This document shows, in pieces, positions 53,641 to 64,000 of a DNA stretch of 64,000 nt (position 1 is its first letter; every line of letters begins with the position of its first letter). This DNA comes from Neckera pumila (Eukaryota > Streptophyta > Bryopsida > Hypnales > Neckeraceae): NCBI GenBank assembly GCA_963969595.1, contig OZ018408.1, positions 45,137,022 through 45,201,021 of the forward strand, written 5' to 3'. Under the pieces are notes generated by a model. The model was not told the DNA's origin and did no database searches. It was given only the letters and a program-made list of their open reading frames with translations. The position numbers and the translations under genes were made by a program.

Positions 53641-54884
53641 TACCTATATCCCCACCTAAAAATTACAAAGGGATGGAATAGGGTGGGTGGTTTACAAAAA
53701 AGATCAATTTCATTTAAATTATTTTTTGAGTTCACCAAGGCTGAATTTTTTTTTAATTTAATTTAAATTGCTTTTTGAGTTCACCAAGGGGGGGAAGAAT
53801 TTTTTTAATTTAATTTTTTTAATTGTTTAATGAGTGCATAGCTCAGAAGACACTCTCCTAATTATGCACTCAAATCAGACTGTATCAAGCTGTCTACTTA
53901 TATAAGGTTAAATTTAAAAGGAAATGATAAAGTCTTGTAATTGAAGGCACAAACTATAACATCTTTAAATTTTATTAATAAAAAAATTATGGATCATTAT
54001 CTTTTTTCTATTCATAAATTCTATATGCCTTCTTTGAAACCTCTCAAGTGGTTTATTTAAGTTTTATAAATATAAAAGCAATTTCTTTTTACTATGTAGG
54101 CATTTAGAAATTAATGCCATAGCCTTGCTACTCAAAATATATGTGATTATATGGAGTTTTGTAATACTATTCAATTCCTCTAGAGAGGCCTATACATTAT
54201 AGCAAAATCAATCCTCTAGAGAGCCGCTCCAAGTTGATATGCCAAGCTATTTCAAGCTTGGCCTGTTAATATGGAAAAGTGCCCCCGATGAGTAGTCAGA
54301 GTGTATAACTGCTCGTTGAAGCAGTCAAATTCTGCAAATTTTTTATTTATTTATTTATTTTTAAATATATATTTTTAAAATTAAATAATAATAATAATAA
54401 TAATTTTTTATTCGTAAATTTGGATTCTTGCGCCACTGTCACTATAGTTTTAGCTGTGCAGAAATAAGGGAAAAAATAATTTTTGAGACCCAATAAACAA
54501 AATTTCAGGGTACTAAAAGGGTCCATGGAGCAACCCTCCGGAAGGCTGATTTTTCTCTAATGGATATCAATCATTGCCTACATGGATATATTATGTTAGC
54601 CTAATAATTTTTACTTTATTTCAAATGAAGTATGCACTATTGTTGCGCAAGGGTCTTATAAATGGATTGGACATCAAGTGAAGCTTCGCTTTATTAGAGT
54701 GTAAGTATTTTATAACAATGATCTAATCAATCCTTTATGAGTCTCTAATTTTAGATTCATTCTTTTTCATCCCTCCATGCTCTTGTTCTTTTCTTGGAAA
54801 AATAGTGGATGGTTTGGCCAAGCGAAGCACATGTTGAAGTGGTTTAGCATGTTAGAAGGAGGAAAAAGAAGATGAATCCTAGTA
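53641..54884. other. AT-rich intergenic DNA with short repeats
   Basis: Two copies of TTGAGTTCACCAAGG with AT-rich tails lie at about 53727-53795. A TTTA run lies near 54343-54362 and an (AAT)n run near 54385-54404. No gene is seen. Confidence 0.4.
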
Positions 54885-55164
54885 GGAATTAGAAGAGATT
54901 TGAGGCCTCCAAGAGCCTGCGAGTTATCATGCGTTCCCAGAATGCGGAAACGCAAGAAAGTTGCTAGCTAATGTAATCGAGACAGTGCCACGTCATTTTC
55001 GGAAAAAAAAAATTGACTTGAAATGATATTTGAGAGAGAATTTTTAAAAATAAAAATAAATAAAAAAATAAATTCTGACAGCCCGTACCGGCTGTTCACA
55101 AATCTGGCCAAATTGAGGAACAGGCCTGAAACGGCCCTCCAATGCCTCAAATCTCTCCTAATAA
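54885..55164 (+). mobile_element. MITE family G, copy 4 (280 bp)
   Basis: The ends are ATTAGAAGAGATTTGAGG and CCTCAAATCTCTCCTAAT. Internal landmarks are GCGTTCCCAGAATGCGG, GTGCCACGTCATTTTCGG and CCCGTACCGGCTG. It is the closest match to copy 1. Confidence 0.8.
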
Positions 55165-57860
55165 GGGCCTTAGATTTGTTTGTGATAGCTTGGCAAATTG
55201 ACCAAGGCTTGGCAAATTGACCAAGGCTTAGCAAAGATTCACTATGTTAATATTGTTGTTGAGTACATGCAAGAAACACTTGCTTTATTTTGTGTACATT
55301 GTTACATATTCAACGCAAATGCAAGCACAACTCTTTTGGGGCCTAGGGATCACTGTGTTATATAAATTTTTTCTTTTGTAGAGACTTTCTACTTTGATGT
55401 TTTTAGTCTTATGAAGTGTCCACAAAATTTAATCTCATTTGGAAATTTAGAATGAGCATTCCTTGACTTGGGTTACAACTATATATGTGACTCTTGAGGG
55501 GTTTCTAACAAAATAAATTCTTTGTCTTCTACATAGGTGCACAAAAAGGCTCTTTTAAATGTGCATTTTTAAGCAGTCAAAAAGACTTTTCCATAATTTC
55601 ATTAGTTGTGTCTCATCTCTATAAAGTTTTTTGTTTTTTATGTTTTATTTTTTGAAAGTTTTTACTATTTTCTAACAATTGAAACATCCGAATATTTTTT
55701 TGAAAAAAAATTTCATGAGCTTGTTTTGTTTTGTGTATAACTTTAGGATTTTTTGCCTTATGCCTAAAATTTTGTAAATAAAATATTTGTAGTATTTTTT
55801 GAATTATCCATATTTGCTTTATTTTTGAATTTTTCTTTTTCAAATGCTCATAGTACTCCCAATATTCCCTTCTAAAATGGCCAAATGCAATTAAATCAAA
55901 AGTGGATTTTGTGCATTTACCCTCCTTGCAAGTCAACAATGCAAAAAACATTGAAGCAATAAATCAACAATATAAAATCACTAGACATTTAAACATTGTG
56001 CCTCTACTAATAACGCAAACTTGTGACACTAATTCCATAATTATCTAAATTTGTGAGGGGGCTCATACTCTTGCACTAATTGAATTAATCTAAGGAATAC
56101 TTGCATAAAATGCAAATCTCTAGTTTGTTTAACAAAATCTTTTACGAATTTAATATAATTGCTCTCATGCTACATTTCACATATTAGGTCCAATAACCTT
56201 ACAAAATGTTTATTGTGCTATTCAAAGAATTTTGCATAATATGGAATAAAATTGATATATTTTTGTCTTGCATAATTAACATTTAATTCTTATGCAATTT
56301 CAATCAAGTATATCAAATTTCAATTTTAAAAAAACATTTTGGATGACTTTTTTTCATTTAGTTTTCATGATTTTAAACGATAATTCATTGAAAAACATTG
56401 GTGATGAATTTTTTTTAATTCAATTGCAGAAATTGTTAAGAAACATCTATACGCACATCTTTCTTTGAACAAGCATCTCCAAAAAAGTTTCACAATTCTC
56501 TCCATAGAGATTTCAATGTTAGGGTGACAACACCTTAATTTTGGAAATAGATATTTTTTATTGTAATTAGATAGATTTTGGCAAGGCAACTGTAACATTA
56601 TGCTCAATTGTACAATATTAGTTACAATGTGACGGTCAAATAGCAAAACCTAGTTAAAAAATAAAGATAGCTATTTTACAAAGTTTGGTCGTACAATACC
56701 TCACATTGAATTCTTCATGGATTGTATTATTAATGTGTGTGTTTTTAATATGGAAGATGTGCGTATACATGTTTCCTACATATCTATGCAATCACATAAA
56801 AAAAACCCATCACCAATGTTTTTTCAATCAATTATCATGTAAAACTATGAATATTAAATGAACCAATTCACCAAAAATGAAAATTTTCTTTTTTGAAACT
56901 AAAATTTGGCATGCTTGATTGGGATTGTGTAAGAATTGAATGTTAATTATGCAAGACAAAAAATGTCAATTGTACTCTATATTATGTAAAATTCTTTGAA
57001 TGGACGGTTTAATAGGCGGTTTGTAATGTTATTGGTCCCTATGGCTGTAAGGTAACCATCCCTGATTTTGACCCCTTTCTAAAAACTGCACAATCTAGAT
57101 TCTTGCCTAAAATGTTCTTCCACTAAATTCTTTAGAGTCTATAGTTGGTTACATTAAACCCTATTTCCTATAAAACCTTCCACTTTGAAAATTTATAGTT
57201 TATTCACACAGTGTCCAAAAAATTCATCTAAGAAAATTCTAGAATCCCCTTTTGACTACCAACAAGACCCACAAAAAGTTTTTCAATATAATAATAGGAA
57301 CCATCAGCTGAATTTCTTATTTGTGTGATTTTAGGTGTAGTTACTTTACAGTTGAGTTTACTACCCAAAATTCTACTACATTCTCAAACAAGTTATACAT
57401 CACATCTTTATTAATTAATTTTTTTAATTTTTTTTTCTCCATTTGATTTACCCATCTTTTCATTCCGAATGTCATTGCTTAGAAACTTGTCCCCTCCAGA
57501 TAAGCTCCCAACCAAAAGAATTCTCAAGCTGTCTATGTAACTACAGTACGCACCTGTCATAAAATGTATGCTGACGGGGAGCTCCCTTCTAGCCTACACG
57601 TTCCATTCAATAATTTCGTTTCTCATCAATACATGAACCCTCCCTTCCCTGTCAATTCAGACCCCTGAAAATCAATCAATATATTTTACCAATCAAAATT
57701 TTTTGGGTACCTGCAATGATTGTTCCGAAAACTCTAACGCCATGACAGTATATTTTATAATACGAGTACCATAATTGTACTATACTAAGGCTGACCTAAT
57801 ACCAAATCGTACATAATCGGGGGAAAAAACCCCGCGCTCTGGAGCCCACCTTTTCAAAAA
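55165..57860. other. AT-rich intergenic DNA, no gene seen
   Basis: Two related inverted stretches exist: 56200-56600 and 56770-57010 share TGCATAATTAACATT, GATGATTTTTT-type and CATCACCAATG-type strings in opposite orientation, suggesting an old inverted repeat of about 400 bp per arm. No coding frame is supported. Confidence 0.4.
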
Positions 57861-58276
57861 CTAGTTGCCGCTACCGCGCGTCAGCGCCAGGAAACCATGT
57901 GAACCCCCTCCCTCCACGCTGCACGCACGTGCGTCAACGGCGGGGATCCAAGAGACAGACCACCGCCGTCTGCGTCCGTCAGTGGCTAACGAGCGGCAAC
58001 GGCGGAGATTCAAGACCGTAGGGCGGGCTAAACCGAACCGCGCGTCCCCGTTAGCGACCGCGGCGAAAGCGATGGTGGATATTCAAGAGTCTTGAGCGGA
58101 GAACACGCCGCGCGTCAGCGTATGTCCGCGACCACGGCGAGCGGTCAAGCCTGCCCCGCCACCAGCACCATCGCTACGACAAGACGATGACGATGCAAAA
58201 TGGTGCTGGTGCGGTGCTGCAAAACCTCGAGAGAGATTGACGCAACACCCGGCGAGATCATTGACACTATCACAAT
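57861..58276 (+). promoter_or_regulatory. GC-rich promoter/5' region of the ubiquitin protease gene
   Basis: A sharp change to CpG-rich DNA marks the 5' side of the gene. Imperfect units of about 66 bp recur (GGCGGGGATCCAAGAGAC at 57939, GGCGGAGATTCAAGACCG at 58000, GGTGGATATTCAAGAGTC at 58074). CCGCGCGTC occurs several times. Open frames here are products of the base composition. Confidence 0.4.
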
Positions 58277-58301
58277 ATGAACAGCACCATCGCCGCATCG
58301 G
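58277..58301 (+). other. Possible first coding exon of the ubiquitin protease
   Basis: ATG at 58277 opens MNSTIAAS and meets a strong donor G|GTAAGT at 58302. It could be the true start, but its phase (1) does not match the simplest acceptors at 59045 or 59169, so it may instead be a leader exon. Confidence 0.3.
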
Positions 58302-59124
58302 GTAAGTTACTGTACACTCCCGGTGTTTCTGTGTTTGTTTCTGTTCTTTCGGAGGTCACCGCAATAGGAAGAAAAGGCAAAAGCCAGTCAGTGCCCTATC
58401 GTTGCTGCTCTAGGTTTGTGAGTTTCCATACTGAGCCAGGAAAGTGTGGAACGGAATGGCCGGGGGTCGTGATGTAGCCCTTGGCTTGCGCGATTGAAAG
58501 CAAGCCTGGCCGGGGATGGCGTTGAGTGATTGACGTGCTGTGGCCGTACCATGTCTGTCTTCTCAGTTGTATGAGCAAGCGTCCTTTTGTCGTTCCCCGC
58601 CTCTTTCTTGCGAGTCTCTGCCATCGTCTCCGAGTCTTGTTGTTGGGTGTTTTTTACTTTTATTTTTTTCGTTTTGGGAGTGTATTTAGGTTCGGCGTTG
58701 GTGTTGTTCTTCGTTTAGGTTTTGTACAGTTCGGGAGTTTGTGTTGCGTTTGAGGGTTTGAACTGGGAGGACCGATGCAGGATACCGCGATGGAGCAGAA
58801 TGATGTATGAAGGCAGAAGAGGAGTTTTGAGGGAGGCGTTGTAATGAGAGTTTTGTCGCGGGAGACGAGGCGAGAGAGTGAGGTAGGGTAGGGTAGGTGA
58901 GCCAGGGCTCTGGGACTGCAGCAGCAACAGGTGGGAGGGGTACCACAGGAGGCGATGCATATGCACCTGCGGGTTGAGCCTGTGGATGAAAGAGCAGTGA
59001 CGGAGACGAGTCTGGGAGGGGGGAAGCTTATCTTGCTTGTTGCAGGGTCGGGCGATGCTCCCCTTCTGTGTGGCGCCTCCTCGTGTGGGGCCTGACAGTA
59101 GAAAGACTGCAGGGTGCACCACAC

Positions 59125-62100
59125 ATGGCTTGTTCGTCCCTTCTGCCACCTCTCTATGTCACTTGGCAGGCGACCCCGGTGCTTCGACGAAAGGGGGCGC
59201 CTCTGGGTCTGAAGAATCTGGGAAACACATGCTACCTCAATAGTGTGTTGCAATGTCTGACGTATACGCCTCCGCTGGCCAATTTTTGCGTCCTCAACCT
59301 CCACTCGAATCTTTGTAAGTGCCCCTTGAGCTTACGGTTCGGCTTTCTTTGATAATGATCCAGCTCTTAAGGGTTTGGTTGGGACCTTCTTCCCCTTTTT
59401 TTCCCCCTTGTTTTTGTGAAAGTGAGGGCTGAATGAGTGAGGGGTGCTTGCAGGTAATCAGTTGAACGGAAAGAATAACAGTAATTGCCCCTTCTGCTTC
59501 TTGGAGAAACGCATTCAACGGTCCTTGACAGTGGAAAGTAATATTGATGCCCCGGTAAAAATACACAATAGGTTGCAGTATTTTGCCAAACATTTTCGAA
59601 ATGGTCGGCAGGAGGACGCGCATGAGCTCCTTCGGTATGCAATGGAAGCTTGCAATCATGTCTGTGTTCAGCTACACAGAATTGTGTATGGGAGTAAAGT
59701 TCCTGTCAAGCAGGGAGTGGCGAAGGGTGCTTCCAAGGAAGAGCCGAATACAGTCGTTAAGGAAATTTTTGGGGGCCTATTGCAAAGTCAAGTGAAATGT
59801 CTCTCATGTAGCACGGAGTCGAACAAGCTTGACGATATCATGGATCTCAGTCTTGATATTGTGCGCCTAGGCTCTCTTAACGAGGCCCTCTGTCGTTTCT
59901 TTCAGCCGGAGGTGTTGGATGGTGAAAACAAGTACCGTTGCGACCAGTACGTTTGGGCTGTCCCCTCACACTTTTCTCTCTCTTCTCTGAAGTCCTTGGT
60001 CAGCAGCACTGCTGTCTTGTCTTGTTAGTTGGTTTTCATTTTTATTTTTATGTTTAGTAAATTTCACCCGCAATCCCGAAATTTCTGGTTTGCCCGTGTT
60101 TTCTTTGCTCATGGGTGTGCGATGATCTTCAAAAGGGTAGACCTTACGATTTGCATATGGTAGAATCAATATAAACCAGTTCTTTCGCTTCTTTCCGTTT
60201 GCAGGTGCAAGAAGCTTTCTCCTGCTCGTAAGCAGATGTCTGTTTATCGGGCACCGAATGTACTTGTTATTCAGATGAAGGTACGATTCAAATCAACTAT
60301 TAGTAATTTTTTATGAAATCTTTTCACGCGTTAAGACGATACTTATGTGTCCATGTCTCATATATTCACCAGTATTCACATGTCTGGTGAAATTGCCTAC
60401 GCTTGTCGCATGTGTCATGAATTTTGTCGTTCAACATGAAATTATGTCACTTATATCTTTGTGCTTGCAGAGATTCGAAAACATTTATGGAGGCAAGATA
60501 GACCGCCATGTGCATTTTGAAGAGCGGTTGTGTCTTGCCGGCTACATGTGCAGGGCTGGCAAGGTATGTCTATTTCATATGATGCTTCTTGTTTACTGTA
60601 TGTGGTTGTTGTCAATTTGAATTATTGCTTGAATTTGCCAAATGCCTCATGGCTTTGTGTTCATTCTTGCACAAATTTTCATACGCTCATTCGATTGGAA
60701 AATCTGGAATAAATGTTGGCGGGAGTCTTGATCGCTAATTTTCTGAGTCTAATATGGAGGCGTATGCTTGACAGGATGCTCGTCCCGAGTATACTCTTTA
60801 CGGTGTTGTAGTCCATGCAGGCGGTTCACAAGACTCTGGACATTATTATTCTTATGTCAAGGTATTTTCTTATTTTTGCGTGAAGAGACTGGCAAACTTT
60901 GTTTGTCCACTTCCTTTTTTTTTTGTTTATTAGGACGTGATAATTGTTTTCCTTGAGTAAGATGTCGTTATTATAAGTCACGCGGGCAACCAAAACATTT
61001 CGCAGCCACAGAATGACACTGCGCGTTTGACATGAACAGCGAAGTACCTAAGTTGATATCGCTTTGCTTGCTTGCGGTGCGCACCTTTCCCTTGCGCAGC
61101 TTATTTCTGCACTTCCTATGCTGATTAGACTTGTAATGACAGGAATCTGGCGGGAAATGGTATTGCTGTGACGATGCGAGTGTCTCGCAAGTCAATGCGC
61201 AGACAGTCCTGGCCGAGAAGGCTTATATGCTCTTTTATGTTCGAAGTACCTTGAGTCCGAAGATTCCAAAGGACATTTGTGATGCTTCCGTCACCTCACA
61301 ACCTGCGTCTTCAGACACCCAACTTTCAACAACACTTTCAGGATCCACTGTTAGGCACAGCAATGGCACAAACGGCAGTTTTAATAGAGTTGTATCCAAG
61401 CCCCATATGAAGTTTGGGAGCATCGCAGCGTTCAATGGGCGTTCTACGTCTTTAGTTACTAATAACGGTGCTGAGCACTCAGTCAATGGGAAATCAGAGA
61501 TCAAAGTACGTCTTCATAATAGTGAGTCTCCCGAAAGCAACGGTGTTTCAGGAAGTGATCAGGTGTCCTCAGCAACAACAAAGTTTGAAGCCAACGATAT
61601 GCCTGTGTATGGACCCCAACTTCGACCGGATCCTGGTACAAGTCTCACACAAGGTGTAAGAACTGCAGTATCAAGTTTACCGGTGTCATCAATATCGACG
61701 AATGGTCTCTCAGCTGTTTCTGGTCAGACCCAAGTGGCAGTGCATGATCCTGTTGGGGATACTTCGGTGACCAACTTGAGGCAGAATGGGCTCTCCTCAG
61801 AAGAAACGAGCTCTTGTGTTTTGGTAAAATCTCACTCTGTGATTGGATCACTTTGTATGATTAGGATGGATTTCTGAAGCTTAGTTACAAATGTAGCTGT
61901 TTATTCTTCAATTTCTCATCAAAACCTGTATTTTTCACTGTTCTGCGCAGGGAAACCATGGAATTAGAAACAGGAAGAGCCTGTCTGATGAGCAGGACAA
62001 GGTTCTTCCGGAGGATAGGAAATCAGGCCAGAAAAGGGTGCGTGAAGAAGGTTGTGGCTCTTCGTCGGCAGCAACTGACGTAAAAGGTGTGGGTACTGTA

Positions 62101-62883
62101 GGAGACGTAATTGAGAAGCCGCCTTCAACAAACACAGAGCATTTGTCCGAGCTTGAAAAGTTGAAAATGGTGTAAGTTATTTGCACTTCTACACTTTTTT
62201 TGGCCGAAGCATTAATAGTGCCAGTGATTGGTAGTCGGAGTTTTTGTGCTACAGTTGAACCTGTTCATGCATTACTTCAGCCACTCCTTGTTCAATTTAA
62301 AGGTTTTCTTCGGTAGTACTTTTTTTCGATTTTTGTGTCACATCACGTGGCTGTGTTACCTATATGAAGCTTGGTATTGTTAATAGGCTTGCCAAGGAAG
62401 GTCGAGAACAGCTTCAACGATCTGGATGGTGTGAGAAGCTAAAAGAATCAATGCGGGCTGCTAAGAAGCAAAAAGCAATCGGTGAACAGATGTGTTCTAA
62501 AGAGATAGACAAGGCAATGATAAGGTACTTTTTGACCACATATCATGACGGTCATGCTGATCCTCTTCAAAGTATCATAAAATTTTTAATTCTGGGTGTT
62601 ACGAGGTCTGGGTTGTCTTGGGTACAGATTATTTTCATTAGAAGTTGACGTTGTTGCAAGAACCGATGTGCAAAAACTGTGAAATGAGAGAGGATTTTGC
62701 TATCGCATTCTGGGTGTTGCCAGGGTTTTGATGTCTGTCCCTGATGTCACTTTTTATCCTATGCCAAGCAGGAAACAATTGATTGTGGAAGTTCAAGAAT
62801 CTTTCAAACTTCAGGTTCCCAGAGCTTTGAAAGAGCACCTCGTGGGGCAACTACGTACCTTTTTCATGCCGAAAGAGAGTTAG
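59125..62883 (+). CDS. Ubiquitin-specific protease (USP/UBP), UBP23- or USP36/42-like
   Basis: The product is a cysteine protease that removes ubiquitin from proteins. Exons are 59125-59314, 59454-59946, 60205-60280, 60471-60563, 60775-60861, 61143-61823, 61951-62171, 62387-62524 and 62772-62883. All phases agree, giving about 696 aa from the first in-frame ATG. The USP domain is complete: Cys box [18 protein letters not shown] (nucleophile C36), [10 protein letters not shown], zinc-binding CLSC and CDQC pairs, VLVIQMKRFE, His box [14 protein letters not shown] (H307) and CCDDASV (acidic residue). After the domain comes a Ser/Asn-rich linker and a basic C-terminus (AAKKQKA). The domain starts very near the proposed Met, so an upstream exon, perhaps 58277-58301 or sequence from 59046, may supply a longer N-terminus. 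Related plant UBP23 and animal USP36/42 are nuclear. The gene looks functional. Confidence 0.9.
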
Positions 62884-64000
62884 ACTTCGTAATGTTCAGT
62901 TGCAACCTGGCATATGCAAGCCGCTTCAAGATTATGGGTTGTGTTTCAGCCACATTTAAGCTGTGTTCTTTGGGTCTTAACATTTTTCTCTGAGATTAAT
63001 TGAGAAGAGAGCTTGATCGCTTGAATTGCATTTTCTTTCGGTTCTTACATGCAGCATGTGCATTCTTGCGCACCTGGTAGCGAGGGGGTTGTAGATTAGC
63101 AGCTGCGCAAGGGATGCAGAATGTTGTCCGGTTTCTTCCCATCCTTATATCTGGGGCCTTGGCTAAGCTTTCTCGAGTAGCGGATGTAGTCAGTCAGATT
63201 CATTGGAGTGCAGCTGAGTTGAATGAGATAATGTCACGAGGAGGGAATAAGGCTCTTACTCGTAGATGATGGAGAGTGCTAGTAGAAATTTGCCCCTGTT
63301 CTAGAAATTTCAGTACATCTACATTTTGAAGCAGCTATTGTGTACAGAAGGCCGGTGAGACAGTCAAACGCAGGCAGCCTCCTAAACTGTTGACCCTGCT
63401 TTGGAGTGATTTGACATTCTAAGAAATTTACTTCGACCATTTTATTGACCGAGTCTTGGTTCTGAGACTACATGTTGCAGGTTAGAAATTTTGCTCCGCT
63501 GCACAAACGAAGTTGACTACTGCTGGAGGGTTTGTGCAGGCGTCCTCTTGGTGTACTTTAGTCACGCTTTCTGCCACATTACATACCAGCTTGGACTAGG
63601 CAGAAGGTACTTAACTTAGTCTCATAGATTCTTCTTATCAGCATTAGCTTCAATTTACAATGTTTGTTGTTGTCTGGGGCTGGTCATTAAATGTATGAAG
63701 CCTATATACATAGTTTGCTGCGCTGTCTATTGCTCGTCACTGGGGCAATACAACTTAACGTTTATCTGGGAGTGTGGTCATGCTCTGGTCTTTATCTTGT
63801 GTCTTTGGTTCTTTAAAGTCTTTCGTCTGTCTAATTAGATACTTCATTCTTTGGCAGTGTTCAAGGACGTGTTATGAGCGAGTTCTATCCTTTTTTTGGA
63901 GCTTTTGTGTACCAGTTTTCTCCTTGTGATCACATAGACCAGGAGTAGGTTCGATCGATATAGGTAGTGTGAACAATCGTTACTGTTTTGAATCCAAATT
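62884..64000. other. 3' UTR of ubiquitin protease and flank
   Basis: The GC content stays genic for about 1 kb after the stop, consistent with a long 3' UTR. No second gene, RNA gene or repeat is recognised up to the window end. Confidence 0.35.

Noticed and set aside
58660..59304. 214-codon minus-strand frame in the ubiquitin protease 5' region
   Set aside because: It lacks motifs and overlaps the exon with the catalytic Cys on the plus strand. GC-rich chance frame.

Overview
The window is nuclear DNA of a green plant. Support comes from a chloroplast CP12 gene, a plant-type cytosolic enolase, a plant DNAJC11/OWL1-type J-protein, a plant UBP-type deubiquitinase, a land-plant GT31 galactosyltransferase relic and many short GT-AG introns. 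Very AT-rich, transposon-filled intergenic DNA alternating with compact GC-richer genes suggests a non-seed land plant (bryophyte, lycophyte or fern). The species cannot be fixed from sequence alone.

Layout. 1-6.8 kb: AT-rich intergenic DNA with a 633-bp TTAA-flanked element (1721-2353), a small foldback (4003-4139) and a 933-bp element (5411-6343). 6.8-14.6 kb: a multi-exon, Asn-rich, transposase-like gene on the minus strand. 15.3-16.4 kb: 3' part of an unrecognised minus-strand gene. 17.1-22.1 kb: complete 13-exon J-protein gene (566 aa, minus). 22.4-33.3 kb: dense repeats with 930-bp elements, a foldback element, 280-bp MITEs, nested insertions, microsatellites and a 280-bp tandem array. 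33.7-35.7 kb: CP12 (plus). 36.9-38.5 kb: intronless HemW-like radical SAM gene (plus). 39.1-45.0 kb: 13-exon enolase (minus, convergent with HemW). 45.5-48.4 kb: degenerate repeats. 48.7-50.3 kb: broken GT31 galactosyltransferase relic. 51.1-57.8 kb: repeats and AT-rich DNA. 58-63 kb: ubiquitin-specific protease (plus).

The genes are unrelated housekeeping loci (Calvin-cycle regulation, glycolysis, haem or cofactor handling, protein folding, deubiquitination) and do not form a pathway cluster. The most notable signal is a set of TIR elements beginning TTAA-CCCCTAAA and ending TTTAGGGG-TTAA. Two copies can be compared with related empty sites in this same window, and both show insertion at TTAA. 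That target and the terminal sequence recall the piggyBac superfamily, which is unusual for a land plant. No transposase with an identifiable piggyBac core lies within these elements.
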